Shown here in pieces: positions 1 through 8,037 of a stretch of 32,025 bases of DNA. The notes under the pieces are model-generated. The model saw nothing but the letters and a program-made list of their open reading frames with translations, ran no database searches and was not told where the DNA came from. How positions within the stretch are numbered: the first letter of the stretch is position 1; each line of letters starts with the position of its first letter. The stretch is from Magnetococcales bacterium (GTDB taxonomy: Bacteria; Pseudomonadota; Magnetococcia; Magnetococcales; JADFYX01): positions 1-32,025 of the forward strand of contig JADFYX010000001.1 in assembly GCA_015232795.1 (NCBI GenBank). The letters are read 5' to 3'. The position numbers and the translations under genes were made by a program.

Positions 1-1
1 A

Positions 2-1594
2 GTACTGGTAAATTTAATTGGCAACGCTATTAAATTTACCCATCAAGGTAGTGTGATGGTAAACGTGATAGAACAAAAGAAAACTGATAAGATGTTAAAT
101 GTTCGTGTAGAAGTTACCGATACAGGAGTCGGTATTCCCCTTGAGATACAAAAAGCTCTCTTTGAACCTTTTGTCCAGGGGGATAGCTCTACCAGCAGAA
201 ATTTTGGTGGTACTGGGTTAGGTTTAGCAATTGTTAAACGTTTAATGGATCTATTAGGGGGTAAGTTGGGCTTAGAGAGCATACCAGGCAAAGGTTCTAC
301 CTTCTGGTTTGAAATTGCTTTTTTAAGAGATGACATGGCAATCATCAGTAATGAGACTTCTAAAAGAGCAACCCAGAACAGAAGAAACTTAAGAAAAACT
401 CGACTGCTTATTGTTGATGACAATGCCATTAATCGTGAGATTGCAAGAGAATATGTACATTTATGGGGCCTTGAGTGTGAAGAGGCTGAGGATGCGATTA
501 TAGCTCATGAAATGTTGATCAAAGCAGAGAGAGATAACAGGCAGTTTGACCTGATCTTAATGGACCACATGATGCCCGGAATGACTGGTGTTGAGCTTGC
601 TGAAAATATGGCTAAAGAGAAAAAACTTGCTAAAATACCTGTTATTCTACTCTCATCTGTAGCAGACCATGAAGAACCCATACTTAATAACACCAAAAAC
701 TTAAAGATATTACTGCGCAAGCCAGTACGTAGATCAATTTTATACAACTCTATTTTTGATGTTTTACATAATGTTGCTACACCAGAAAAAATTTCTAAAA
801 ATCAAACTGTATCTACCATAGAAAAAAGAGTTGATACACCTAGCAAGCCTTGTAAAATTCTTATTGTTGAAGATAGCGACATCAATGCAGAGGTTGCCAT
901 TGAGATGTTGAATATTCTTGGATATCATGCAGATTGGGCAATAAACGGCGAAGACGCACTGGGATATTTGGCAGCAAAAGAGTATGATTTGGTCTTTATG
1001 GATTGCCATATGCCCGGTATTGACGGTTATGAGACAACAATCAAAATTCGAGAGAATGAACAAACTAAAAGTGGGTCTGAGCATCTGCCAATAGTAGCCT
1101 TGACCGCAAAAGCCATGGAAGAAGATAGAAACCACTGTCTTTCTGTAGGAATGGATGACTATCTTGCCAAACCTATACAGGCTAATGATCTGCAACTGAT
1201 GATTGAAAAATGGTGCAATCACATTTTAAAAGTAGATGATGAACTCCCTTCGTTCGACAGGAACGCTCTTTTAAACTATAAAGATCAGGTTGGCCCGAGA
1301 AGTGACAAAATCATTAACCGCTTTATTCTTCGTCTCCCTCAGGAGTTGCAAACGGTTGCTGCGGGTATTAAAAAAGGTGATTTTATAGAAGTTGGACAAA
1401 CAGCCCATAAATTAAAAGGTATGGCGAAACAGTTTGGAGCGGTAAGATTGGGGGAGTTGAGCGATCAACTTGAGCAACTTATACAAGATGATTCATTTGA
1501 TGAGTTACCAATTATACTCAATAATATGGAAGAAGAGAGTGACAATGTTATAAGAGAGTTAAAAAAGGTAATCGAAAATAATGTTAATGAGTGA
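2..1594 (+). CDS. Hybrid sensor histidine kinase, 3' part (HATPase-REC-REC-HPt), cut by the window edge
   Basis: The reading frame is already open at base 2, so the start lies outside the window; about 530 residues are visible. They begin inside the HATPase domain at the N-box (LVNLIGNAIKFT). The ATP-binding motifs DTGVGIP (about residues 40-46) and FGGTGLGLAI follow. Next come two receiver domains. The first has LLIVDDNAIN, phospho-acceptor Asp in LMDHMMPG and Lys in RKPV. The second has ILIVEDSDIN, Asp in FMDCHMPGIDGYE and Lys in AKPI. A C-terminal HPt domain carries its His in AHKLKG (near residue 469). This is the layout of unorthodox phosphorelay kinases of the BarA/ArcB type; the missing N-terminus should hold the sensor and the H-box domain. 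The end overlaps the next gene by 14 bases, which points to co-translation. The input signal cannot be told from here. Confidence 0.93.
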   Translation, partial: VLVNLIGNAIKFTHQGSVMVNVIEQKKTDKMLNVRVEVTDTGVGIPLEIQKALFEPFVQGDSSTSRNFGGTGLGLAIVKRLMDLLGGKLGLESIPGKGSTFWFEIAFLRDDMAIISNETSKRATQNRRNLRKTRLLIVDDNAINREIAREYVHLWGLECEEAEDAIIAHEMLIKAERDNRQFDLILMDHMMPGMTGVELAENMAKEKKLAKIPVILLSSVADHEEPILNNTKNLKILLRKPVRRSILYNSIFDVLHNVATPEKISKNQTVSTIEKRVDTPSKPCKILIVEDSDINAEVAIEMLNILGYHADWAINGEDALGYLAAKEYDLVFMDCHMPGIDGYETTIKIRENEQTKSGSEHLPIVALTAKAMEEDRNHCLSVGMDDYLAKPIQANDLQLMIEKWCNHILKVDDELPSFDRNALLNYKDQVGPRSDKIINRFILRLPQELQTVAAGIKKGDFIEVGQTAHKLKGMAKQFGAVRLGELSDQLEQLIQDDSFDELPIILNNMEEESDNVIRELKKVIENNVNE

Positions 1595-4379
1595 AACGCC
1601 AAAACCCATGCCATTGATTATGGTTGTGGACGACGATGAAGATTTTCGTGACTCTCTTGCTGGTTTTTTGGAAACCAAAAACTATAGAGTCCATGAATGT
1701 CAAAATGGTAAAGATGCTTTAGCATTTTGTGATGAGCACACACCTGACCTCATATTATTAGATGCCAACATGCCTGATATGGATGGGTTTCAAGTTTGTT
1801 CCCAACTGCAAAAAAATCCAAAAAACAGATCAATCCCTGTCATAATGATCACCGCTTTGGCAGATGAACGGTCAGTAGACCGCGCCTTTGAAGTTGGAGC
1901 AGATGAGTATATTACCAAACCTGTAAACTGGTCTGTTTTACGCTTGCGGATTCATCGTATTATCGAGAGGAAAATTCGGGAAAATGCACTTAACGAAAGC
2001 CATGAACAGTACCGACTGCTACTAGAGACCTCCAATTTTGTGCCTTGGGAAATGGATTTGGCAAACAACAAATTTACCTATATGGGACCACAAATCAAGA
2101 ACCTTCTTGGATATCCAGTAGAAGATTGGACTGATTTTGATTATTGGGTTAGCCGTCTTCATCCAGATGATCGGGAAGTGGCAAAAAGGTTCTCCTTGAC
2201 ATCTACCAAAAAAGGCGAAGATCACGATTTTGAATATCGCGTTATATCAGCACAAGGCGCAACTGTTTGGCTTCGTGACGTAGTAACTTTGGTAAGAAAA
2301 AATGATGAAGTTACAGGCTTACGTGGTTTTTTTATTGATATAACAGAACAAAAACAAGGAGAGCATGAACTCCACAAAACCATGGATTTATTGGTTAAAA
2401 GCGAAAACCAACTGCAAGCTATTCTATCAAACACCTCTGCTGTGGTATTTTTAAAAAATATTGATGGTCGCTATATACTGGTAAACCGCAGATTTGAAGA
2501 GTTGTTCAATATAAGCAACCTGGATGTTATCGATAAGAGTGATTTTGATCTGTTTCCTTATGCAATAGCCCAGAAACTTTATGAAAATGATTTAGCTGTT
2601 TTGAAACATCGAAAATCTTTAGAAATAGAAGAGGTTATTAGACACAAAGAGGAACATCGCACCTATATTTCTGTAAAATTTCCTCTTTTCAACGAAAACA
2701 ATAAAATATTTGCCATTGGGGGAATTGCTACTGATATCACTGATAGAAAACTAGCAGAAGATGATCTTTGCGAAGCAAAACAAAATGCTGAACTAGCCAA
2801 CAGGGCAAAAAGTCAATTTTTAGCTGCTATGAGTCATGATATTAGAACCCCCATGAATGCTATTTTAGGTATGGGAGAGGTTTTGGCTCAGAGTGAGTTG
2901 AATGAAACACAATTGCACCATTTAGATATTTTAACCCATGCAGGCGAAGGGTTGTTGGCCCTCATAAATGACATCCTTGATCTTTCTAAAATTGAAGCGG
3001 GTCAATTGGAGCTTGAGGCAGTCTCTTTTAATCTTCCTGATTTAATATCAAGCAGTATTCATATCCTAGAGCAAAGAGCAACCTCAAAGAATCTCAAATT
3101 AGACTATAATATAGATCCCAAATGCAACAAAATCATTGTTGGTGATCCTCAACGCCTTAGACAGATACTGCTAAACTTACTGGGCAACGCTATAAAATTT
3201 ACCGAGCAGGGAAAAATAACACTTGAAGTAAAATCCCATTTTAAAGATCGTATTCTCTTTGTGGTTAGGGACACAGGTATTGGCATTTCTCACAAAAAGC
3301 TCAACTCCATCTTTCAGCCATTTACCCAAGCCGATAATTCCATAACTCGTCGCTTTGGTGGGTCGGGTTTAGGACTCTCAATTTGTAACCATTTAGTGGA
3401 GAAAATGGGTGGTACAATTCAGGTAGAGAGTGAAGTTGGCAAAGGTAGTAGCTTTAGCTTTACGGCTAGACTACCAAAATCAGTAGGAAATCTTGCAGAC
3501 ATAACTTTGACACAGGTGATAAGACAGAAGTCTCGGAATTCATCCGAGACAAAAAAAGCAACTCAAGAAAGTGCTATGCATATCCTTTTGGTGGATGATG
3601 CTGATGATAATATATTAGTAATTAAAGCTTTTCTAAAAACGACTCCACATACTCTGCAAATTACAAAAAATGGTAAACAAGCAGTAGAAGCATTTGCAAA
3701 GGGAAGTTTTAATATGATCATGATGGACATGATGATGCCCATTATGGATGGTTATGAAGCGACAAGACGTATTAGAGCCTTAGAGAAAAAGACCAACCGA
3801 CCTGCTGTTCCAATTGTGGCTCTCACTGCAAATGCCATGAAAGAAGATCTCGAAAAAACCATTGAAGCAGGTTGTGATATGTATCTTTCTAAACCAATAC
3901 GTATGAAACACCTACTTGATGTTATAGATAGTTTTGTAAAAAATAGCAGTGATGTTAGCAGTAGTTTACACTATAATGAAGAGAGTACAGAACAATCTAA
4001 AAATTCTGACAATAAAAACCTGAAAAATAGTTACAATGCTATCAATTTGGATATATTGAATAAATTACGTAAAGACCTTGGTGGAAATATTGATAGTCCA
4101 TTGGGAAAATTTTTAGATCAATTGCCAAATCGCTATACAGCTATAGTCGAGGCTATTAATCAGAAGAATAGTGATAGTTTAAAAAGTTCTGCTCATAAAC
4201 TAAAAGGTTCTTCAGCATCATTTGGGGCAGAACAATTAGTCTCAATATGTCACCAGATGGAGTTAGCAGGTAGGGCTGGTCAACTTCCACAAGATGAAAA
4301 TTTGTTAGATGCACTCAAAAAAGAGTGTGGAGTTGTCCAGAGTGAATTAGAGTTATTTTTAAGCGGAGAAAATGTTTGA
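1581..4379 (+). CDS. Hybrid histidine kinase with N-terminal receiver: REC-PAS-PAS-HisKA-HATPase-REC-HPt
   Basis: A 932-residue cytoplasmic kinase with no visible membrane segment. The N-terminal receiver (about 10-130) has acidic residues in VVDDDED, Asp61 in LLDANMPDMDGF and Lys113 in ITKPV. Two PAS regions follow, at about 143-257 (with a PAC tail ending GFFIDITEQK) and 275-392 (GRYILVNRRFEELF). The dimerisation domain has its His near 419 in AAMSHDIRTPMNAILGM. The HATPase (about 528-640) shows NLLGNAIKFT, DTGIGIS and FGGSGLGLSI. A second receiver (about 665-785; Asp near 716 in MMDMMMPIMDGYE) and an HPt domain (His near 872 in AHKLKGSSASFG) complete a full phosphorelay. The leading receiver means it can be driven by another kinase, plausibly the upstream one, while the PAS domains sense a cytoplasmic cue. 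It overlaps both neighbours, so the three signalling genes probably form one operon. Confidence 0.95.
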   Translation: MLMSETPKPMPLIMVVDDDEDFRDSLAGFLETKNYRVHECQNGKDALAFCDEHTPDLILLDANMPDMDGFQVCSQLQKNPKNRSIPVIMITALADERSVDRAFEVGADEYITKPVNWSVLRLRIHRIIERKIRENALNESHEQYRLLLETSNFVPWEMDLANNKFTYMGPQIKNLLGYPVEDWTDFDYWVSRLHPDDREVAKRFSLTSTKKGEDHDFEYRVISAQGATVWLRDVVTLVRKNDEVTGLRGFFIDITEQKQGEHELHKTMDLLVKSENQLQAILSNTSAVVFLKNIDGRYILVNRRFEELFNISNLDVIDKSDFDLFPYAIAQKLYENDLAVLKHRKSLEIEEVIRHKEEHRTYISVKFPLFNENNKIFAIGGIATDITDRKLAEDDLCEAKQNAELANRAKSQFLAAMSHDIRTPMNAILGMGEVLAQSELNETQLHHLDILTHAGEGLLALINDILDLSKIEAGQLELEAVSFNLPDLISSSIHILEQRATSKNLKLDYNIDPKCNKIIVGDPQRLRQILLNLLGNAIKFTEQGKITLEVKSHFKDRILFVVRDTGIGISHKKLNSIFQPFTQADNSITRRFGGSGLGLSICNHLVEKMGGTIQVESEVGKGSSFSFTARLPKSVGNLADITLTQVIRQKSRNSSETKKATQESAMHILLVDDADDNILVIKAFLKTTPHTLQITKNGKQAVEAFAKGSFNMIMMDMMMPIMDGYEATRRIRALEKKTNRPAVPIVALTANAMKEDLEKTIEAGCDMYLSKPIRMKHLLDVIDSFVKNSSDVSSSLHYNEESTEQSKNSDNKNLKNSYNAINLDILNKLRKDLGGNIDSPLGKFLDQLPNRYTAIVEAINQKNSDSLKSSAHKLKGSSASFGAEQLVSICHQMELAGRAGQLPQDENLLDALKKECGVVQSELELFLSGENV

Positions 4380-5314
4380 ATAATCAGACCACACTTAAAC
4401 GCTCTATTATCCTCGTAGCAGATGATGATGAGGTTGTTCTTGACCTTATTGATACATTCTTAAAAGATAACGGTTATGACTCAGTATTGGTAAATAATGG
4501 TAATGAAGCGGTAGCTGCCTTTAAAGAACATAAACCAGATTTAGCCCTACTTGACGCTGATATGCCAAAGATGGATGGATTTCAGGCCTGTGAATTAATC
4601 AGAACTATTCCTGGTAGCAGACAAACTCCTATAGTTATGGTCACTGCTCTCTCAGACGATGCATCCGTTAATCTAGCATTTGCAGTAGGAGCAGAAGATT
4701 ACATAACCAAACCTATTCACTGGGCGGTATTACGACAACGTATCCGTATACTATTAGATCGCAAAGATGCCCAAGATAGAATCCAGCACCAGGCTACTCA
4801 TGACGCATTGACCGATCTTCCCAACAGAACACTATTTATGGACCGCCTGCGTTCTGCAATTTATTTGTGTAGTCGTAGAAAAAGCAAAATGGCTTTAATG
4901 TTTGTCGATTTAGACAGATTTAAAATTGTAAATGATAATTTGGGCCATGCAGCAGGAGATCAGCTATTAAAAGAAGTGGCAACACGGATGCTAGGTTGTA
5001 TTCGCCAATCAGACACTGTTGCCCGTATGGGTGGAGATGAATTCACAGTGGTTCTTTCAGAAATTTCTGTTATTGAAGATCCTAAAAATATTGCCACAAA
5101 AATTTTAATGAGTTTACAAGAGCCTTTTGTCTTGGAGGGAGAAAAAGTAACTATATCCGCTTCTATTGGTATTACAATTTTTCCTCAGGATGGTGAAGAT
5201 ATAGAAACTCTACTTCGCAATGCCGACTATTCTATGTACCTCGCTAAAAAAAGAGGCAGGAACTGCTATTGTTTATATGATTCAGACGCAAATTTAGGTC
5301 AAGAAATTGAGTAA
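4376..5314 (+). CDS. Response regulator diguanylate cyclase (REC-GGDEF)
   Basis: A 312-residue protein with an N-terminal receiver (about 10-130; Asp in LLDADMPKMDGF, Lys in ITKPI) joined to a GGDEF domain (about 145-305). The active-site motif MGGDEF lies near residues 218-223, and an RxxD inhibitory site (RQSD) sits five residues before it, so an active, product-inhibited c-di-GMP synthase is expected. No EAL domain is present. The start is a TTG overlapping the upstream TGA by four bases. It is supported by GGAG seven bases upstream, while the nearby ATG is out of frame and stops at once. As the likely output of the two upstream hybrid kinases, phosphorylation of the receiver would set c-di-GMP level, which commonly controls motility versus attachment. 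The kinase pairing is inferred from gene order only. Confidence 0.93.
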   Translation: MNNQTTLKRSIILVADDDEVVLDLIDTFLKDNGYDSVLVNNGNEAVAAFKEHKPDLALLDADMPKMDGFQACELIRTIPGSRQTPIVMVTALSDDASVNLAFAVGAEDYITKPIHWAVLRQRIRILLDRKDAQDRIQHQATHDALTDLPNRTLFMDRLRSAIYLCSRRKSKMALMFVDLDRFKIVNDNLGHAAGDQLLKEVATRMLGCIRQSDTVARMGGDEFTVVLSEISVIEDPKNIATKILMSLQEPFVLEGEKVTISASIGITIFPQDGEDIETLLRNADYSMYLAKKRGRNCYCLYDSDANLGQEIE

Positions 5315-5510
5315 AAAGAATAAATTATTAGGAATAGTTACTATTTTAGGTATTTGTGCTGGTATTTTTATATGTTATGTGATTAATTCTGGCTTAGGGA
5401 ACAATAAATTTGATAATGTGTTATACTATGCTGTAGGCAGCGTTGTTATCGTCCTAATGCGGATTAGTACTTCACCATCACTAAAACATCTTATTAGAGA
5501 AAAAGAGTGA
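5307..5510 (+). CDS. Small two-helix membrane protein of unknown function
   Basis: A 67-residue product starting at a TTG that overlaps the end of the diguanylate cyclase gene by eight bases. Two hydrophobic stretches are visible, about residues 7-28 (GIVTILGICAGIFICYVI) and 38-54 (VLYYAVGSVVIVLM), with basic residues before the first and after the second. It is thus probably a small integral membrane hairpin with both ends in the cytoplasm. I recognise no family. The overlap and same strand make it part of the signalling operon, and the frame stays open across the full length. The rare start codon and weak ribosome-binding site leave some doubt that it is translated well. Confidence 0.55.
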   Translation: MSKKNKLLGIVTILGICAGIFICYVINSGLGNNKFDNVLYYAVGSVVIVLMRISTSPSLKHLIREKE

Positions 5511-5533
5511 GTTGGAAGGACTAAAAAGTAGAG

Positions 5534-7231
5534 ATGAATATTAAACTTGAAATTTTGCACCCATCAGAACACAAAGAGCTGATATATACCCCGCAGAACT
5601 GCTATAGCAATATGGCAAAACGACTTTTGGCTCCCCTACTCTTTTCAGAGTTAATTGAAGCTGCTAGATGCTATCCAATCATATTTTATTTAAGCAAAGG
5701 GGATGAAAAATTAACCCCTATGGCTCTACTTGGAACAGAACCAGCGCGAGGTAATGTATCCATTACAGAGCAGGGGAAGTGGATGGAGAGCAGGATGATT
5801 CCTGCTAGTATTTCCAGCTATCCTTTTTATCCGGGACACATAGATGAGAATGGTCAACTGACACTTCTTATTGATAGACACGCACCCCATTTCCAACAAA
5901 AATCTTCAGATGATAATACAGGACAACCCCTGTTTACTCCAACTGGAGAGGCAACTCCTACCCTTAAAAATATTCGCAAAAAACATCTCAACTATCAAAA
6001 AGAGATGGGTCACACAGACTGGGTTGTCTATAAACTCTATGAAAAAAATCTTTTCCAGACAAAAAAGCTATCAGAGTTTTTGCCCGGTGAGAAGGTAGCT
6101 CAACTAAGTAACTTTTTTGTATTGGACCAAAAAAAACTAGAAGAGTTGCCAGACGAAGATTTTTTAGAACTACGCCAACTTGGCTTAATGGTAAATCTTT
6201 ATGCCTTGATTACCTCACAAAACAACTTTTCTCTATTGTCAAAATCCACACCTCACATTAGTGAACCCAGTTCATATACGCGGCCAGAAGAAGTTTCCAT
6301 CCTTACAACAGAACCAGTTACACCAGAAAAGACAAAAGATAATAGACTGTTTTTAGTGATAGCTGTAGCGATAATTGGAATATTATCAGGGGTAATAATA
6401 CATTTAAACTCATCTATTAATAAAAATATTGCTTATACCCAAGTAGTAAAAAAGGCAACTGAGGTAAAAGAAGTAAAAGAGGTAAGTAAACCAAAATTAA
6501 ACAGCAGTAAAACAGAGGTCACGACTCACGAAAAACAACCACAATCAGCTAAGGCTCAAACCACACATAAAGAGGAAATATTAAATATATTAACCCTGCC
6601 TCCAAACAGTGCACCCCCATTGACCGACTCAAAGGTTAAGCAACAAGATATGGAACTATCGCTAGATAATTCCAGTGTACCTGTTGAAACAGAGCAGAGC
6701 TTGCCAACAAGCAAAAAAACCGATGAAATGTTGGTAGATAGTGACGCAGAAAATACTACAACTGTAGTTAACTCACCAAAAACCTTAACACCCCCTGAGG
6801 TTAAACAGGAGATCACACCACCAAACCAAGTGACATTTTTGATAGAACAGCCTCTTCCTGATTTATCACCAAAAAAACGCCCATTAGGACAATCATCACC
6901 CAGTCCTTTTAAAGAACAAGCCGAGGCAGAACTACTAGAACAACAGTCCCCCCATGTCAATATATTAATTGATGGTATAAAACGTAATATTACAGAGTCA
7001 CGGCTCTCCTTACCCAGAGGTGATAACGCCTTGGAAAAGGTAGCTCAACTCCAGGAGCTAAACATAGACAGCCCCATTGTTGAAGAGTTACTTAACACAG
7101 TATTTGAAAGGTTTCTTGAGCTTGCTATATGGGATAGATCTGGCAGAGCAAAACTATATTTAGAAAAAGCTGGAAAAATATTTCCTGGAGATCCCCGTAT
7201 TGAAGAGATAGAGGGGCTTGTTTCGGAATAA
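5534..7231 (+). CDS. SapC-family N-terminal domain with transmembrane anchor and TPR-like C-terminal tail
   Basis: A 565-residue protein in three parts. Residues 1-235 match the SapC family pattern (PF07277): LLAPLLFSELIEAARCYPII, then ALLGTEPARGN, GKWMESRMIPASISSYPF, and the closing FFVLDQKKLEELPDEDF. A single membrane helix follows at about 272-290 (LFLVIAVAIIGILSGVII). Then comes a long Thr/Pro/Lys/Glu-rich, apparently disordered linker (about 295-485). The last part (about 490-560) is a helical tail with LSLPRGDNALEKVAQLQEL and AKLYLEKAGKIFPGDPRI, resembling periplasmic TPR-type tails. SapC was named from a Campylobacter S-layer locus and has no firmly known activity in most bacteria. The membrane anchor and tail are not part of the usual SapC protein, which is about 230-250 residues. 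It follows the c-di-GMP operon by 23 bases, so it may be co-transcribed with it. Function unknown. Confidence 0.8.
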   Translation: MNIKLEILHPSEHKELIYTPQNCYSNMAKRLLAPLLFSELIEAARCYPIIFYLSKGDEKLTPMALLGTEPARGNVSITEQGKWMESRMIPASISSYPFYPGHIDENGQLTLLIDRHAPHFQQKSSDDNTGQPLFTPTGEATPTLKNIRKKHLNYQKEMGHTDWVVYKLYEKNLFQTKKLSEFLPGEKVAQLSNFFVLDQKKLEELPDEDFLELRQLGLMVNLYALITSQNNFSLLSKSTPHISEPSSYTRPEEVSILTTEPVTPEKTKDNRLFLVIAVAIIGILSGVIIHLNSSINKNIAYTQVVKKATEVKEVKEVSKPKLNSSKTEVTTHEKQPQSAKAQTTHKEEILNILTLPPNSAPPLTDSKVKQQDMELSLDNSSVPVETEQSLPTSKKTDEMLVDSDAENTTTVVNSPKTLTPPEVKQEITPPNQVTFLIEQPLPDLSPKKRPLGQSSPSPFKEQAEAELLEQQSPHVNILIDGIKRNITESRLSLPRGDNALEKVAQLQELNIDSPIVEELLNTVFERFLELAIWDRSGRAKLYLEKAGKIFPGDPRIEEIEGLVSE

Positions 7232-7245
7232 CCGCCCCAGGATAA

Positions 7246-7914
7246 CTAAAAAAAGCCACGTTTTATAGTCATCAACCCCATAAAAACAATTATTAGACCT
7301 GCCCCTCGCAATAGCTTGTTCCTGAGTTTTTGACTTAAAAGGGTAGAGACCAATCCAAAACCCCAAAGAGCCGGCAGAGTACCCAATCCGAAAGCCAATA
7401 AAATTGCCATCCCCCCTGAAACAGAACCCACTGCTATAGCCTTGGCCTGAAATGCCCAGTGCAGTGCACATGGAAGAAAACCTGTAATTATTCCTAAAAA
7501 TAGCGTTTTTCCTGGTAGATATCCTTGCATCAACCGTTTTGCCAAAACTGCTATTATTCCACCCCCACCCTTATTTTCCCGACGTACAAAAGGAAGTAGA
7601 CCAGCACTATCCAACCCCATCCAGACCATCACCCCTCCAGCCACAAGATAGGGAACTCCCTGTAAATTTTCCGGCCTGCCAAAGGTATAGCCCAAAGAAC
7701 CTACCCAGCCCGATAACGCTCCTAATAAAATATAGGTAGAAACTCGTCCTAGCCCATATAACATATGGGGCATAAACAGGGAAATTCCACTGTTTTTTGG
7801 TAGTTTTAAAGAGTATGCTGCCACCATACCACCACACATACCGATACAGTGACCGCTTGCCAAAAGTGCGGTTAAAAAAGTAAGCCATAGATCAAATATT
7901 GAAGGAGTCATCAC
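7246..7914 (-). CDS. TauE/SafE-like (DsbD_2/UreH-type) membrane protein, cbb3 oxidase-linked
   Basis: A 222-residue polytopic membrane protein with about six hydrophobic segments. The N-terminal signature TALLASGHCIGMCGGMVAAY carries the His/Cys-rich CIGMCGG motif typical of this family, often annotated 'sulfite exporter TauE/SafE family' or DsbD_2 (PF13386). Members are repeatedly found beside ccoI/ccoS in proteobacterial cbb3 loci, and here it is divergent from ccoI. A role in copper or thiol handling during oxidase assembly is therefore an attractive inference, not shown. The start is uncertain: a GTG at 7914 with AGGG nine bases upstream, or the ATG right after it at 7911. It converges on the SapC-type gene with 14 bases between stops. 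Confidence 0.82.
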   Translation of the reverse strand: MMTPSIFDLWLTFLTALLASGHCIGMCGGMVAAYSLKLPKNSGISLFMPHMLYGLGRVSTYILLGALSGWVGSLGYTFGRPENLQGVPYLVAGGVMVWMGLDSAGLLPFVRRENKGGGGIIAVLAKRLMQGYLPGKTLFLGIITGFLPCALHWAFQAKAIAVGSVSGGMAILLAFGLGTLPALWGFGLVSTLLSQKLRNKLLRGAGLIIVFMGLMTIKRGFF

Positions 7915-8037
7915 CAGACAATACCCTGATATAGAATTGTGTGAAAATAAAAAAATATTCTGGCTAGCAGCAATGCAATGAAATGGATAGAATGATTATT
8001 GATATTTTACTGAAAACAGGCTCCTAACTTATACTAT

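Noticed and set aside
764..1222. Minus-strand frame of 152 codons inside the hybrid kinase
   Set aside because: Antisense to a receiver domain with all catalytic residues; no supporting motif in the reverse frame.
6556..6960. Minus-strand frame of 134 codons opposite the SapC-type gene
   Set aside because: It is the antisense of the low-complexity Thr/Pro/Glu linker, giving a Ser/Gly/Cys-rich artefact.
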